Shown here: one piece after another, positions 1 through 7,443 of the stretch | Numbering within the stretch: the stretch's first letter is position 1 | How the letters are laid out: each line of letters starts with the position of its first letter | Origin: Bacillota bacterium | GTDB lineage: Bacteria; Bacillota; Clostridia; Christensenellales; SZUA-584 | Assembly: GCA_023391105.1 (NCBI GenBank) | Contig: JAEWBO010000021.1 | Span: 1-36,288, forward strand | Length of the DNA stretch: 36,288 bases | Direction of reading: 5' to 3' | Notes under the pieces: generated by a model | Seen by the model: only the letters and a program-made list of their open reading frames with translations | Databases searched by the model: none | What the model was told of the DNA's origin: nothing | Program-made: the position numbers and the translations under genes

Positions 1-52
1 AGCAATTGCGACGATATCAGAGGTGGGATAACAACTTTCCGCTGCTGATTCT

Positions 53-84
53 GGGGCGAAAATCGCCCCTCCAGTACTGGAGGG
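53..84. repeat. Two overlapping dyads
   Basis: A 7-bp stem (GGGGCGA/TCGCCCC, 53-59 with 63-69) overlaps an 18-bp perfect palindrome CCCTCCAGTACTGGAGGG (67-84). The shared C residues mean the two hairpins could not form at once in RNA. No clear T-run follows, so this is not a standard terminator. It could be the 3' end of an upstream transcript, an operator or a switch; the sequence does not decide. Confidence 0.5.
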
Positions 85-131
85 ATTACTTTGTCAAAAG
101 TGTAACAGATCATTTGACAACGTAGACATTT

Positions 132-156
132 TAATCTACCGATTAGTTGGTTTTTT
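132..156 (+). terminator. Possible weak terminator
   Basis: A short stem TAATC/GATTA with loop tacc (132-145) is followed by gttgg and a run of six T (151-156). The stem is only 5 bp and AT-rich, so it would be a weak terminator for a gene lying left of the window. Confidence 0.3.
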
Positions 157-164
157 CGCCGTTA

Positions 165-179
165 TGTGATAAAATCACA
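165..179. promoter_or_regulatory. Palindrome TGTGA-N5-TCACA, copy 1
   Basis: Perfect 15-nt dyad TGTGATAAAATCACA. It resembles a CRP/FNR-family site but has a 5-nt rather than 6-nt centre. A second copy with the same outer half-sites lies at 267-281, which argues for a regulator binding both. Confidence 0.45.
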
Positions 180-266
180 GAACCCAATTATTACTTGATA
201 CTACAATACATTAGTAATCAAGTATGTTATAAGAATCATTTGTTAATTCGTAATTATTCTTAATAA

Positions 267-281
267 TGTGACTAAGTCACA
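267..281. promoter_or_regulatory. Palindrome TGTGA-N5-TCACA, copy 2, at promoter
   Basis: Perfect dyad TGTGACTAAGTCACA. Its centre (274) is about 41 nt upstream of the start expected from the TATAAT at 303-308. That is the classical position of a class II CRP/FNR activator, and the hexamer at the -35 position is poor, which fits an activator-dependent promoter. The identity of the regulator is inference. Confidence 0.5.
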
Positions 282-302
282 GTATATATCAAAATATTGG
301 TT

Positions 303-308
303 TATAAT
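303..308 (+). promoter_or_regulatory. -10 box of an activator-type promoter
   Basis: TATAAT with no recognisable -35 hexamer 17 bp upstream; the palindrome at 267-281 overlaps that position. It would transcribe the 13-codon frame at 352 and possibly read on into spoVT, since no terminator is visible between them. Confidence 0.45.
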
Positions 309-351
309 GGAATCACAAACCAAGTAAGAAATAGATAAGGAGATGAGTATC

Positions 352-393
352 ATGGAAGAAACAAATAATTGTGACGGTGCCGTTGATTGGTGA
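352..393 (+). CDS. Possible 13-residue peptide
   Basis: A short frame, MEETNNCDGAVDW then TGA, is preceded by AAGGAG with 8-nt spacing and a -10 box about 45 nt upstream. It has one cysteine and is acidic. If the TGA were read through, the frame would continue for 21 more codons (to 459). It may be a leader peptide, a small secreted or regulatory peptide, or the start of a decayed gene. From 394 to 697 I see only short frames and no recognisable protein. The longest is a frame of about 47 codons ending near 635. Confidence 0.3.
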   Translation: MEETNNCDGAVDW

Positions 394-697
394 CAAGGCA
401 GGAATGAATTGAAACTTATTCACCCATCGCATGGCTTCGTACAGTTAAGAATAAAATAGCATACGAGGAATTCAAGATGTTGAAGTCAAATTCATGCTTG
501 TTGAAGACATTAAAATCGATGCGGACAAAATATTTTACATGATACACCGTGTTCCTCGGATGACACAGGCGTCGACTATTTGTCTTCGACAGGCAGAAAT
601 TTATCTTAGGAGTCCGATTTTGCGAGTCAACGCATAATCTGACCGTACTAACAAACAATAACAGCATAACCACCGATATTTATTAGGAGGAATTTTT

Positions 698-1237
698 ATG
701 AAAGCAACAGGTATTGTAAGGCGCATCGACGAGCTCGGCAGAATAGTGATACCCAAAGAAATTCGGCGCACCTTGCGCATTCGTGAGGGCGACCCTCTCG
801 AGATATATACCGACAGAGAAGGTGGCATCATACTCAAAAAATACTCACCCATCGGCGAATTGGCGTCATTCGCAATTGACTTTGCGGAAGCACTCTCTTC
901 CACATTGGGGCTCACAGCCGTTATCAGTGACAGAGATACGATTCTTGCCGCGAGCGGCGAGCACAAAAGAGATTACGCAGAACGCCCTGTGAGCGGTGCA
1001 TTTGAAGATGCCATAAACGCACGTACTGTGAAACACAATGCCGGTGCAGATGTGATCCCGTTGGTGAGTGGTGAAAACCAAGCTCTTACCACCGCACAGG
1101 TTATTGCCCCTATATCGATGGACGGCCAGCCCATCGGCGCAATCGTGCTTGTTTCACGGAGCGGCAGCCTTGGTGAATCGGAGCAAAAGGCGGCGGAAGC
1201 GGCAGCAGCGTTCCTGGGACGTCAGATGGCACAGTAA
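698..1237 (+). CDS. spoVT: Stage V sporulation protein T (AbrB-type regulator)
   Basis: Transcription factor of the forespore; in Bacillus it modulates the sigma-G regulon. The 179 residues are the usual length. Residues 1-50 form the SpoVT/AbrB swapped-hairpin DNA-binding domain (start MKATGIVRRIDELGRIVIP, then EIRRTLRIREGD). Residues ~55-179 are the GAF-like domain. The start has a strong TAGGAGG ribosome site with 9-nt spacing. A clean terminator follows at 1253-1293, so it is transcribed alone or from the upstream promoter. The usual neighbours (mfd, prsA, mazG) are not in the window. Identification is firm; the detailed role rests on family knowledge. Confidence 0.95.
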   Translation: MKATGIVRRIDELGRIVIPKEIRRTLRIREGDPLEIYTDREGGIILKKYSPIGELASFAIDFAEALSSTLGLTAVISDRDTILAASGEHKRDYAERPVSGAFEDAINARTVKHNAGADVIPLVSGENQALTTAQVIAPISMDGQPIGAIVLVSRSGSLGESEQKAAEAAAAFLGRQMAQ

Positions 1238-1252
1238 ACCTTCCATTAAAAG

Positions 1253-1293
1253 ATCAACTTGGTGCGCAATTTGCGTATTCAAGTTGATTTTTT
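1253..1293 (+). terminator. Terminator after spoVT
   Basis: Perfect 9-bp stem ATCAACTTG (1253-1261) with CAAGTTGAT (1280-1288), followed by a T-run to 1293. The T-run also contains the -35 of the next promoter. Confidence 0.8.
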
Positions 1294-1312
1294 ATTTATC
1301 TAAAGGTAGAAT
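1284..1312 (+). promoter_or_regulatory. Promoter of the aconitase operon
   Basis: TTGATT (1284-1289), 17-bp spacer, TAGAAT (1307-1312). It sits on the tail of the spoVT terminator. The implied transcript leader is only about 25 nt before the GTG start. Confidence 0.6.
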
Positions 1313-1341
1313 TGATACAAACTATATTTGGAGGGGCATTT

Positions 1342-3282
1342 GTGAGCAAAACACTGGCAGAAAAGATATTAGAAAAGCACTTGGTATCTGGCGAGATGAA
1401 GGCCGGAGAGGAAATATCGATCAAAATAGATTATACGCTGACACAGGATTCAACGGGGACAATGGCTTATCTGCAGTTTGAGGCGATGGGCGTGCCGCGT
1501 GTGAAAACCAAAAAGTCGGTTGCCTATATCGACCATAACATGCTTCAGTCCGGATTCGAAAATGCGGACGATCACAAGTTCATCGAAACCGTGGCGAAAA
1601 AGCACGGTATCTATTTCAGCCGTCCGGGCAACGGCATTTGCCATCAGGTCAATCTGGAGCGCTTCGGCGTTCCCGGCGCGACGCTTTTAGGGTCAGACAG
1701 CCACACACCCACCGGCGGCGGCATCGGTATGATCGCGATTGGCGCGGGCGGGCTTGACGTGGCTGTCGCGATGGGTGGCGGCGCTTACTATATCCCCATG
1801 CCCAAGGTTCTCGGCGTGGAGCTAACTGGCAAGCTGCCCTTCGGTGTTTCCGCGAAGGATGTGATACTCGAGGTGCTGCGTCGCCTTGGCGTGAAGGGCG
1901 GCGTGGGCAAAATCGTGGAATACTTCGGCGAGGGCATCAAGTCACTTTCGGTGCCCGAGCGTGCCACAATCACCAACATGGGCGCGGAGCTCGGCGCCAC
2001 CACGTCTGTGTTTCCCAGCGATGAGATCACCCGCGAATTCTTAAAAGCGCAGGGCCGCGAAGCAGATTACACACCCTTAAGCGCGGATGAAGACGCGCAG
2101 TACGCCGAAACTGTCACCATCGATCTGTCAGCGCTTGAGCCGATGGCCGCCATGCCGCACAGCCCCGACAACGTGAAAACCATTCGTGAAATCGGAGCCA
2201 TCAAGGTGGATCAGGTGTGTATCGGCAGCTGCACCAACGCGTCTTATCTCGACCTCATGCGGGTCGCTTCCATACTCAAGGGCAAAAGCATATCGCCCGA
2301 TGTGAGCCTCGTGATATCACCCGGCTCCAAGCAGGTGATGACAATGCTCGCAGAAAACGGCGCTTTGGCCGACATGATAGCGGCGGGCGCGCGCATACTC
2401 GAATGCGCCTGCGGACCGTGCATCGGCATGGGTCAGGCGCCGCGCACGGATGCCATCTCAGTGCGTACGTTCAACCGCAACTTCTATAACCGCTCGGGCA
2501 CAGCCAGTGCGGGCGTGTACCTCGTGAGCCCCGAAACCGCGGCAGCCACCGCGCTCAAAGGCGTACTGACCGACCCTCGCGACATCGGCCTTGAAGCGGA
2601 TGCTCTCACCATCAACATGCCAAACGCGTTTTTAATCAACGACAATCTCGTGGCTTCTCCGGACGAAAACGGCGAAACCGAGGTGGTCCGCGGGCCCAAC
2701 ATCAAGCCGTTCCCGCTCGGCAAAACGCTGGAGGAAAGCGTGTCCGGCGAGGTCCTGCTCAAGATGGAGGACAACATCACGACCGACCATATCATGCCGT
2801 CGGGCGCGAAGCTGCTTCCGTACCGTTCCAACATTCCGTATTTGAGCGACTTTTGCTTAACGCCAGTGGACGACACATTCCCGGCAAGAGCCAAAGAGAA
2901 GAACGGCGGTTTTCTCGTCGCGGGGCATAACTACGGTCAGGGTTCCTCAAGAGAGCACGCGGCGCTTGTGCCGCTGTATCTGGGCATACGCGGCGTCATC
3001 GCCAAGTCCTTCGCACGTATCCACATGGCAAACCTTGTGAACTCGGGCATTTTGCCGCTTGTGTTCGCGGATGAGAACGACTATGACAAAATCGATATGG
3101 GCGATACGCTCGTCATAAACGAAGCGCCCGCCAAGGTAAACGGACAAGCAGAGTTTACCATTGAAGACACGACAAAGAATCTGACGTTTAGAGTACGCCT
3201 TGAGGTGTCGGACAGGTTGAAAGCTGTGCTGATCGACGGCGGACTCTTAAACCACACAAAAAACAGAGGCGGTAATGGCTAA
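1342..3282 (+). CDS. Aconitate hydratase, Aquifex type
   Basis: Interconverts citrate and isocitrate through cis-aconitate in the cytoplasm. The 646 residues match the short Aquifex-type aconitase family rather than AcnA (~890) or AcnB. The [4Fe-4S] ligands are visible: Cys297 in GSCTN, and Cys357 and Cys360 in ACGPC. The GSDSHTPTGGG signature is near residue 120, and the swivel domain with NYGQGSSREH lies in the C-terminal third. I chose the GTG at 1342 because GGAGGGG lies just upstream; a TTG at 1312 has no ribosome site. It overlaps the next gene by 8 nt. A 3-isopropylmalate or homoaconitate dehydratase is less likely, because large and small domains are fused here. Confidence 0.9.
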   Translation: MSKTLAEKILEKHLVSGEMKAGEEISIKIDYTLTQDSTGTMAYLQFEAMGVPRVKTKKSVAYIDHNMLQSGFENADDHKFIETVAKKHGIYFSRPGNGICHQVNLERFGVPGATLLGSDSHTPTGGGIGMIAIGAGGLDVAVAMGGGAYYIPMPKVLGVELTGKLPFGVSAKDVILEVLRRLGVKGGVGKIVEYFGEGIKSLSVPERATITNMGAELGATTSVFPSDEITREFLKAQGREADYTPLSADEDAQYAETVTIDLSALEPMAAMPHSPDNVKTIREIGAIKVDQVCIGSCTNASYLDLMRVASILKGKSISPDVSLVISPGSKQVMTMLAENGALADMIAAGARILECACGPCIGMGQAPRTDAISVRTFNRNFYNRSGTASAGVYLVSPETAAATALKGVLTDPRDIGLEADALTINMPNAFLINDNLVASPDENGETEVVRGPNIKPFPLGKTLEESVSGEVLLKMEDNITTDHIMPSGAKLLPYRSNIPYLSDFCLTPVDDTFPARAKEKNGGFLVAGHNYGQGSSREHAALVPLYLGIRGVIAKSFARIHMANLVNSGILPLVFADENDYDKIDMGDTLVINEAPAKVNGQAEFTIEDTTKNLTFRVRLEVSDRLKAVLIDGGLLNHTKNRGGNG

Positions 3283-3850
3283 AGACAGCAGCCTTCTTCG
3301 CATTTTTCTAACAATGATGAAGATCGGCGCGATCACATTCGGCGGCGGATATGCAATGGTGCCGCTGTTTCAGGACGAATTTGTAAAAAAGAACGGCTGG
3401 ATCAGTGATAACGACATGGTTAACATGATCGCGCTGGGTCAATCGGTGCCGGGCGCGATTGCCGTGAATTGCAGCATAATGATCGGTTATCGGCTAAAAA
3501 AGTTTCGCGGCGCCATCGTCGCTGTGTCCGGCGTCGTGCTGCCGTCGCTCATTGTGCTGACGATCATCACATATGTGTATGCGGCCGTGCGCGACAATGT
3601 CTATGTGGCGGGCGCGCTGCGCGGCATTCGCGCCGCGGTTGTGGCTTTGCTCGTTTCGGCATTTCTTACGTTTATGAAACCTTTTTATAAGGATGCAGTG
3701 GCAATGGTCGCGTTTTTCGCGGCCTTTTTGCTGTCTGTCATTTTTGACATCAACAGCATCTATATCATACTCGGTGCAATCATTTTTGGTATCACTGTCG
3801 GCATATGGCGCATTAAAAATGAGCCGCCTGCCGGAAAAGGTGCGGCATGA
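3275..3850 (+). CDS. chrA: Chromate transporter family protein, first half
   Basis: Membrane protein of 191 residues, a short-chain CHR protein with one CHR domain. The family signature GAITFGGGYAMVPLFQDEFV is near residue 20, followed by GQSVPGAIAVN. About five or six hydrophobic segments follow and the C-terminus is basic. It overlaps the aconitase by 8 nt and the second half-transporter by 4 nt (ATGA), so all three are translationally coupled. Such pairs work together; the founding member exports chromate, but in organisms like this the natural substrate is unknown. Confidence 0.88.
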   Translation: MAKDSSLLRIFLTMMKIGAITFGGGYAMVPLFQDEFVKKNGWISDNDMVNMIALGQSVPGAIAVNCSIMIGYRLKKFRGAIVAVSGVVLPSLIVLTIITYVYAAVRDNVYVAGALRGIRAAVVALLVSAFLTFMKPFYKDAVAMVAFFAAFLLSVIFDINSIYIILGAIIFGITVGIWRIKNEPPAGKGAA

Positions 3851-4428
3851 GCGAGTATCTGCTTCTCGGATGGATTTTCTTCAAAATCGGGCTCTTTTCT
3901 ATCGGCGGCGGCTACGCAATGCTGCCGCTTATCAATAGTGAGCTCGTGGGCTACGGGCTGATGACACAGCTTGAGGTGGCCGATATCGTGGCCGTCTCGC
4001 AAATGACGCCCGGCACGTTCGCGATCAATGCCGCCACGTTTGCGGGCGTTAAAACAACAGGGCTGTTGGGCGGCGTCATCGCCACGGTGGCCGTGGTCCT
4101 CCCTTCTCTCATTATCACCACGCTGCTTGCGCGGTATTTCTTCAAATTTGAGGACAACATCATCGTCAGGCGCGCCATGTGGGGGCTTCGGCCTGTGGTT
4201 ACGGGTCTTATTGCGTCCGCAGCGGTCATCATGGCTCTGCCCGCGCTGCTTGGCGTAGAGATAAATGAGCTGCACTGGGCCACACTGTTTTCCGGCGCGG
4301 ATATTCCGTCGGCGATCATTGCGCTGCTGTCGGGCATCGCCATTATCAAGTTTAAACGCTCACCCATACTTATCATTCTGATTGCGGGAGTATTAGGACT
4401 TTTGCTTTTCGGAGTCCTTGGTCTATAA
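3847..4428 (+). CDS. chrA: Chromate transporter family protein, second half
   Basis: Partner of the preceding gene, 193 residues, again with one CHR domain. It has the signatures FSIGGGYAMLPLI near residue 18 and SQMTPGTFAIN near residue 50, and several membrane segments. The start ATG lies inside the stop of the first half (ATGA overlap). Together the two would form the antiparallel pair seen in short-chain CHR transporters. No good terminator follows; only an imperfect AT-rich dyad is present around 4432-4471. Confidence 0.88.
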   Translation: MSEYLLLGWIFFKIGLFSIGGGYAMLPLINSELVGYGLMTQLEVADIVAVSQMTPGTFAINAATFAGVKTTGLLGGVIATVAVVLPSLIITTLLARYFFKFEDNIIVRRAMWGLRPVVTGLIASAAVIMALPALLGVEINELHWATLFSGADIPSAIIALLSGIAIIKFKRSPILIILIAGVLGLLLFGVLGL

Positions 4429-4525
4429 ACCAATCGAAATTTTTAAGTTCAAAACTGGCGAATCGGTTTATATATATTGTATATAATCACAGCTTATGAT
4501 ACAGCATATATGGAAGGGTAAACAT

Positions 4526-5722
4526 ATGAACGCGGCGGAATTCACTGACTACTATATGATACTCCAGGTTCATCAGGACGCAGAGCCGGAGATCGTCAAA
4601 AGCGCGTACAGACGGCTTGCGCAGATGAACCATCCCGACTTAAGTACAGATAAAAAAGCCACGGAACGCATGCAGCTCATCAATCAGGCATACGCCACCG
4701 TGTCCGACCCGCAGCAGCGAAAAAGCTATCACAAGCTTTGGCTGGCGCACCATCAACGCCCACAGCCAAGACAAACGCCCACCCACGATCCATTGGCCGC
4801 TGCGCAAAAGGCACTGGACGCCTATTTTCGCAGTTTGCTGCACGAGGATTGGAAATCGGCCTATGAGCGGCTTTCAAGGAAAGATAAAAGTATGTTCACG
4901 CTCGATGAGTTTTGCGAATGGAAGCAAGCTGTCAAGGTACTGTATCAAATGGGCTCGTACGTCATCAAGCCCTTCAGGGCATACGAAAAATGCGTGGTCA
5001 ACGATACAGAATATGAGTGTGTGCATGTCTTCTCCGTCTTTCTCACAGACCGTGACAACCGAACGGGCAAAGTCAACGAAGAAACGTACACCAAATATGT
5101 GGTCAAGGAAAGAGGCGAATGGTTCGTGTGCCTTGGCTACGCACAGCTTCAGCCCATCATATACAAGCTCAAATATCTCGCCACACAGGCGCCTGCTATG
5201 GATCCTGAGCGCGTATACAGGGAGACGCTGCTCAAATACGACAAGCTCACAGGGTTTTTCAGCCGTAAGGGGCTGCTAGACGTGATGGAGAAAGAGATCG
5301 CACGAGCCAGACGCTTTCGAAGCACCTTCAGTCTCGTCATTTTTACCATAGAAGCAACCGGCTGCATACCCGGCATATCAGGCAAGGATTATACGCAGAT
5401 GTGTCTTGCAAACGCAGCCGTACAGCTGCAGTACGCGCTGCGCTCTCTGGATTCTGCCGCCCGCATCGCCGATAGTTATATTGCTGTGCTGCTTATTGAA
5501 GCCAACGCTTTTTCGGCACAGAAGGCGTTAAAACGCTTACAGGATGCCATTCATCCAAGTGACGGCCTTCAATACCGCATCAACGGCAATGTTCACGCAT
5601 ACCGCGGCGAATCGGCCGAGGATACGCTGCTTCAGGCCGAGCACGAAACGCGCATGCGCGTCGTGACCGGCAAGGACAACGTCAAACGGTATTACATCAA
5701 TCTGGACGACCAGCAGGTGTAA
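4526..5722 (+). CDS. J-domain protein with degenerate GGDEF domain
   Basis: 398 residues. Residues ~5-75 are a J domain with the HPD motif at 36-38 (NHPDLS), so it should be able to stimulate a DnaK-type Hsp70. Residues ~85-210 look like an NTF2/SnoaL-like fold. From ~235 there is a diguanylate-cyclase-like domain: it begins with the typical YDKLTG (238-243) and helix RKGLLDVMEKEI, but the GGDEF position reads RIADSYIAVLL (from residue 313). Catalysis is therefore not expected. The start at 4526 is chosen for the GGAAGGG ribosome site; an upstream ATG at 4496 lacks one. A TATAAT lies at 4482-4487. The gene stands alone. A role in coupling chaperone activity to a nucleotide or protein signal is inference. 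I know of no named family with this order. Confidence 0.75.
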   Translation: MNAAEFTDYYMILQVHQDAEPEIVKSAYRRLAQMNHPDLSTDKKATERMQLINQAYATVSDPQQRKSYHKLWLAHHQRPQPRQTPTHDPLAAAQKALDAYFRSLLHEDWKSAYERLSRKDKSMFTLDEFCEWKQAVKVLYQMGSYVIKPFRAYEKCVVNDTEYECVHVFSVFLTDRDNRTGKVNEETYTKYVVKERGEWFVCLGYAQLQPIIYKLKYLATQAPAMDPERVYRETLLKYDKLTGFFSRKGLLDVMEKEIARARRFRSTFSLVIFTIEATGCIPGISGKDYTQMCLANAAVQLQYALRSLDSAARIADSYIAVLLIEANAFSAQKALKRLQDAIHPSDGLQYRINGNVHAYRGESAEDTLLQAEHETRMRVVTGKDNVKRYYINLDDQQV

Positions 5723-5731
5723 ATCAGTATT

Positions 5732-5769
5732 ATTGCTCCGGCGATTAAATATATCAGTATTGGAGCAAT
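5732..5769. repeat. Inverted repeat plus direct repeat after the J-domain gene
   Basis: Perfect 8-bp arms ATTGCTCC (5732-5739) and GGAGCAAT (5762-5769) with a 22-nt loop. The nonamer ATCAGTATT also occurs twice as a direct repeat (5723-5731 and 5753-5761). No T-run follows, so it is not a clear terminator. Confidence 0.4.
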
Positions 5770-5811
5770 GTGTCCGATTCACCCTCAGTAATAATTATTT
5801 ATATTATTCTA

Positions 5812-5842
5812 TTGACTTTGACATCGTGTCGTCGTTTATACT
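5812..5842 (+). promoter_or_regulatory. MerR-type promoter with 19-bp spacer
   Basis: TTGACT (5812-5817), 19-bp spacer, TATACT (5837-5842). The long spacer is the hallmark of promoters activated by MerR-family twisting, and it contains the dyad GACAtcgTGTC (5820-5830). This strongly suggests that the regulator downstream controls its own gene. Confidence 0.65.
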
Positions 5843-5869
5843 CCAGAATGAGCGAGGAGGAAAGGAAAT

Positions 5870-6853
5870 ATGGACACGACGATTAGCCAAGTTTCTAAGA
5901 ACTTTGGTATATCAACAAGAATGCTGCGTTATTATGAGCAACTCGGACTTATTGAAAGCTTTCGCCGGGAGGATTATGCCTATCGTATGTACAATGAAGC
6001 CGCCATCTCCCGATTGAGGCAAATTGTCATATTACGAAAATTACGGATTTCTCTTAAGCAAATCAAAGCTATACTTCAAAACCCCGATGCCGTCACAACT
6101 ATAGAGGTTTTTGAGCAGAACATCAAAGATCTGAATGAAGAGATAGTCGCTTTATCGGCAATTAAGAGCATTCTAAGCCGCTTTGTCGATGAATTACAGA
6201 AAACTGCGAACATGTCAATTCATTGCTTGATTACACAGGATTCTTCTGTCTTGGCTTCCATAAAGTCCTTATCCCTTACGAGTATTAATTATAAGGAGAA
6301 TAAGACTATGGACGAACTGAGAAAAGCAGGCAAAAGCCTGCCTAAGTTAAACGATGTTCGAATCGTCTACCTGCCGCCTGCAAGCGTTGCCGTCGCCCAT
6401 TACATTGGTGACGAACCGGAATACCATGCCAATACGATGATTGACAATTTCGTACGGGATACGGGTCTATGCAGCCTTAAGCCGGACTTGCGACTTTTTG
6501 GCTTTAATCATCCTAACCCTGTTGATGAGACCGGTTACCACGGTTATGAAACATGGGTGACGATTCCGGATGATGCACAAGTTCCGCCCCCACTTACAAA
6601 AAAGCGTTTTGTCGGGGGACTATACGCTGCCCATATGATCGCCATGGGTAATTTCAACGAGTGGGAATGGCTATTTGATTGGGTAAACAGGAACGATAAA
6701 TATGATTTTGCAGGAGACCTTTGCGACCAAGAGCATATGTGCGGACTACTTGAGGAACACCTTAATTATATGAGCCATGTTAACCTGAATAATACAGAGC
6801 CGGAAGATTTTCAGCTCGACTTGCTTATGCCTATAATCGAACGTTCCTTATGA
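5870..6853 (+). CDS. MerR-family regulator with GyrI-like effector domain
   Basis: 327-residue transcription activator. Residues ~4-72 are the winged-helix MerR domain (ISTRMLRYYEQLGLIESFRRE, recognisable by RYYEQLGLI). A coiled linker spans ~78-130, and a GyrI-like/AraC effector-binding domain lies from ~160 to the end, ending in QLDLLMPIIE. Such proteins sense small amphipathic or drug-like ligands. The strong ribosome site AGGAGGAAAGGA precedes ATG 5870. No transporter lies next to it, so its target is probably itself and an unlinked gene. The coding sequence is visibly more AT-rich than its neighbours, which hints at transfer. A bidirectional terminator closes it. Confidence 0.88.
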   Translation: MDTTISQVSKNFGISTRMLRYYEQLGLIESFRREDYAYRMYNEAAISRLRQIVILRKLRISLKQIKAILQNPDAVTTIEVFEQNIKDLNEEIVALSAIKSILSRFVDELQKTANMSIHCLITQDSSVLASIKSLSLTSINYKENKTMDELRKAGKSLPKLNDVRIVYLPPASVAVAHYIGDEPEYHANTMIDNFVRDTGLCSLKPDLRLFGFNHPNPVDETGYHGYETWVTIPDDAQVPPPLTKKRFVGGLYAAHMIAMGNFNEWEWLFDWVNRNDKYDFAGDLCDQEHMCGLLEEHLNYMSHVNLNNTEPEDFQLDLLMPIIERSL

Positions 6854-6887
6854 TTAAGCAAAAGTGTTTGTAAAGACACTTAAACCT

Positions 6888-6923
6888 AAAAAGCGGAGGA
6901 CTCGTGCCTCCGCTATGTTTTTT
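6888..6923. terminator. Bidirectional terminator
   Basis: 8-bp stem AGCGGAGG (6892-6899) and CCTCCGCT (6907-6914). A T-run follows on the plus strand (6917-6923) and an A-run precedes it (6888-6892), so it serves both the regulator and the convergent nitroreductase. Confidence 0.8.
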
Positions 6924-6925
6924 GG

Positions 6926-7441
6926 TTAGTATTCGTCTCTGTGAACCTTGTGTGTGTGAAAGGTGGTATGCGGGTGAGATGTGCAGTCCGGATACCCGAG
7001 TGACACGATGGAAAACGGTATGATATGCTCCGGTATGTTGTATATCTCGCGCACCTTTTGTAATCTGTCCTCATGCGGATACAGCCCCAAGTATACACCG
7101 CCAAGGCCCTGAGCATAGGCCGCAAGAAGTATGCACGTTGTGCTGCTGGCGCAGTCCTGCACAAAAAACTCGTCCATTTTCGAGCGGTAGCCGTTGGTAT
7201 TCGCCATCACAAGTATGCCTAGCGGCGCTTTTTTGAGCATGCTCCAATATGAAACGATATCCGATACCGCTTCTTTCTTTTCGGCATCCTGCATCACGAG
7301 AAACTCCCACGGCTGCGAATTCATTGCGGACGGCGCATACATGCCCGCTTTTAACAGGTTGTGTATCACGTCCTCGCTGACTTCCTTATCCTGATACACA
7401 CGGCAGCTTCTTCTTTTGAGTATTGTGCTTAATCCATCCAT
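6926..7441 (-). CDS. Nitroreductase family protein
   Basis: FMN-dependent NAD(P)H oxidoreductase of 171 residues, the usual short length. The N-terminal RRSCRVYQDKEV and the APSAMNSQPWEFLV segment (~residues 36-49) bind FMN; the GGVYLGLYPHEDR stretch is typical of the family. The C-terminus is His-rich (HPHTTFHTHKVH), which is unusual and might bind metal. The GGAG ribosome site overlaps the stop region of the upstream dehydrogenase gene 2 nt away, so the two are co-translated. The substrate is unknown; these enzymes reduce nitro compounds, quinones or enoates. Confidence 0.88.
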   Translation of the reverse strand: MDGLSTILKRRSCRVYQDKEVSEDVIHNLLKAGMYAPSAMNSQPWEFLVMQDAEKKEAVSDIVSYWSMLKKAPLGILVMANTNGYRSKMDEFFVQDCASSTTCILLAAYAQGLGGVYLGLYPHEDRLQKVREIYNIPEHIIPFSIVSLGYPDCTSHPHTTFHTHKVHRDEY

Positions 7442-7443
7442 TG

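Noticed and set aside
4482..4487. Full promoter for the J-domain gene
   Set aside because: TATAAT is present but no acceptable -35 hexamer at 16-19 bp was found, so it was not listed separately.
5733..6017. 94-codon frame before and into the MerR gene
   Set aside because: Out of frame with the clear MerR domain, and it covers the promoter and ribosome site.
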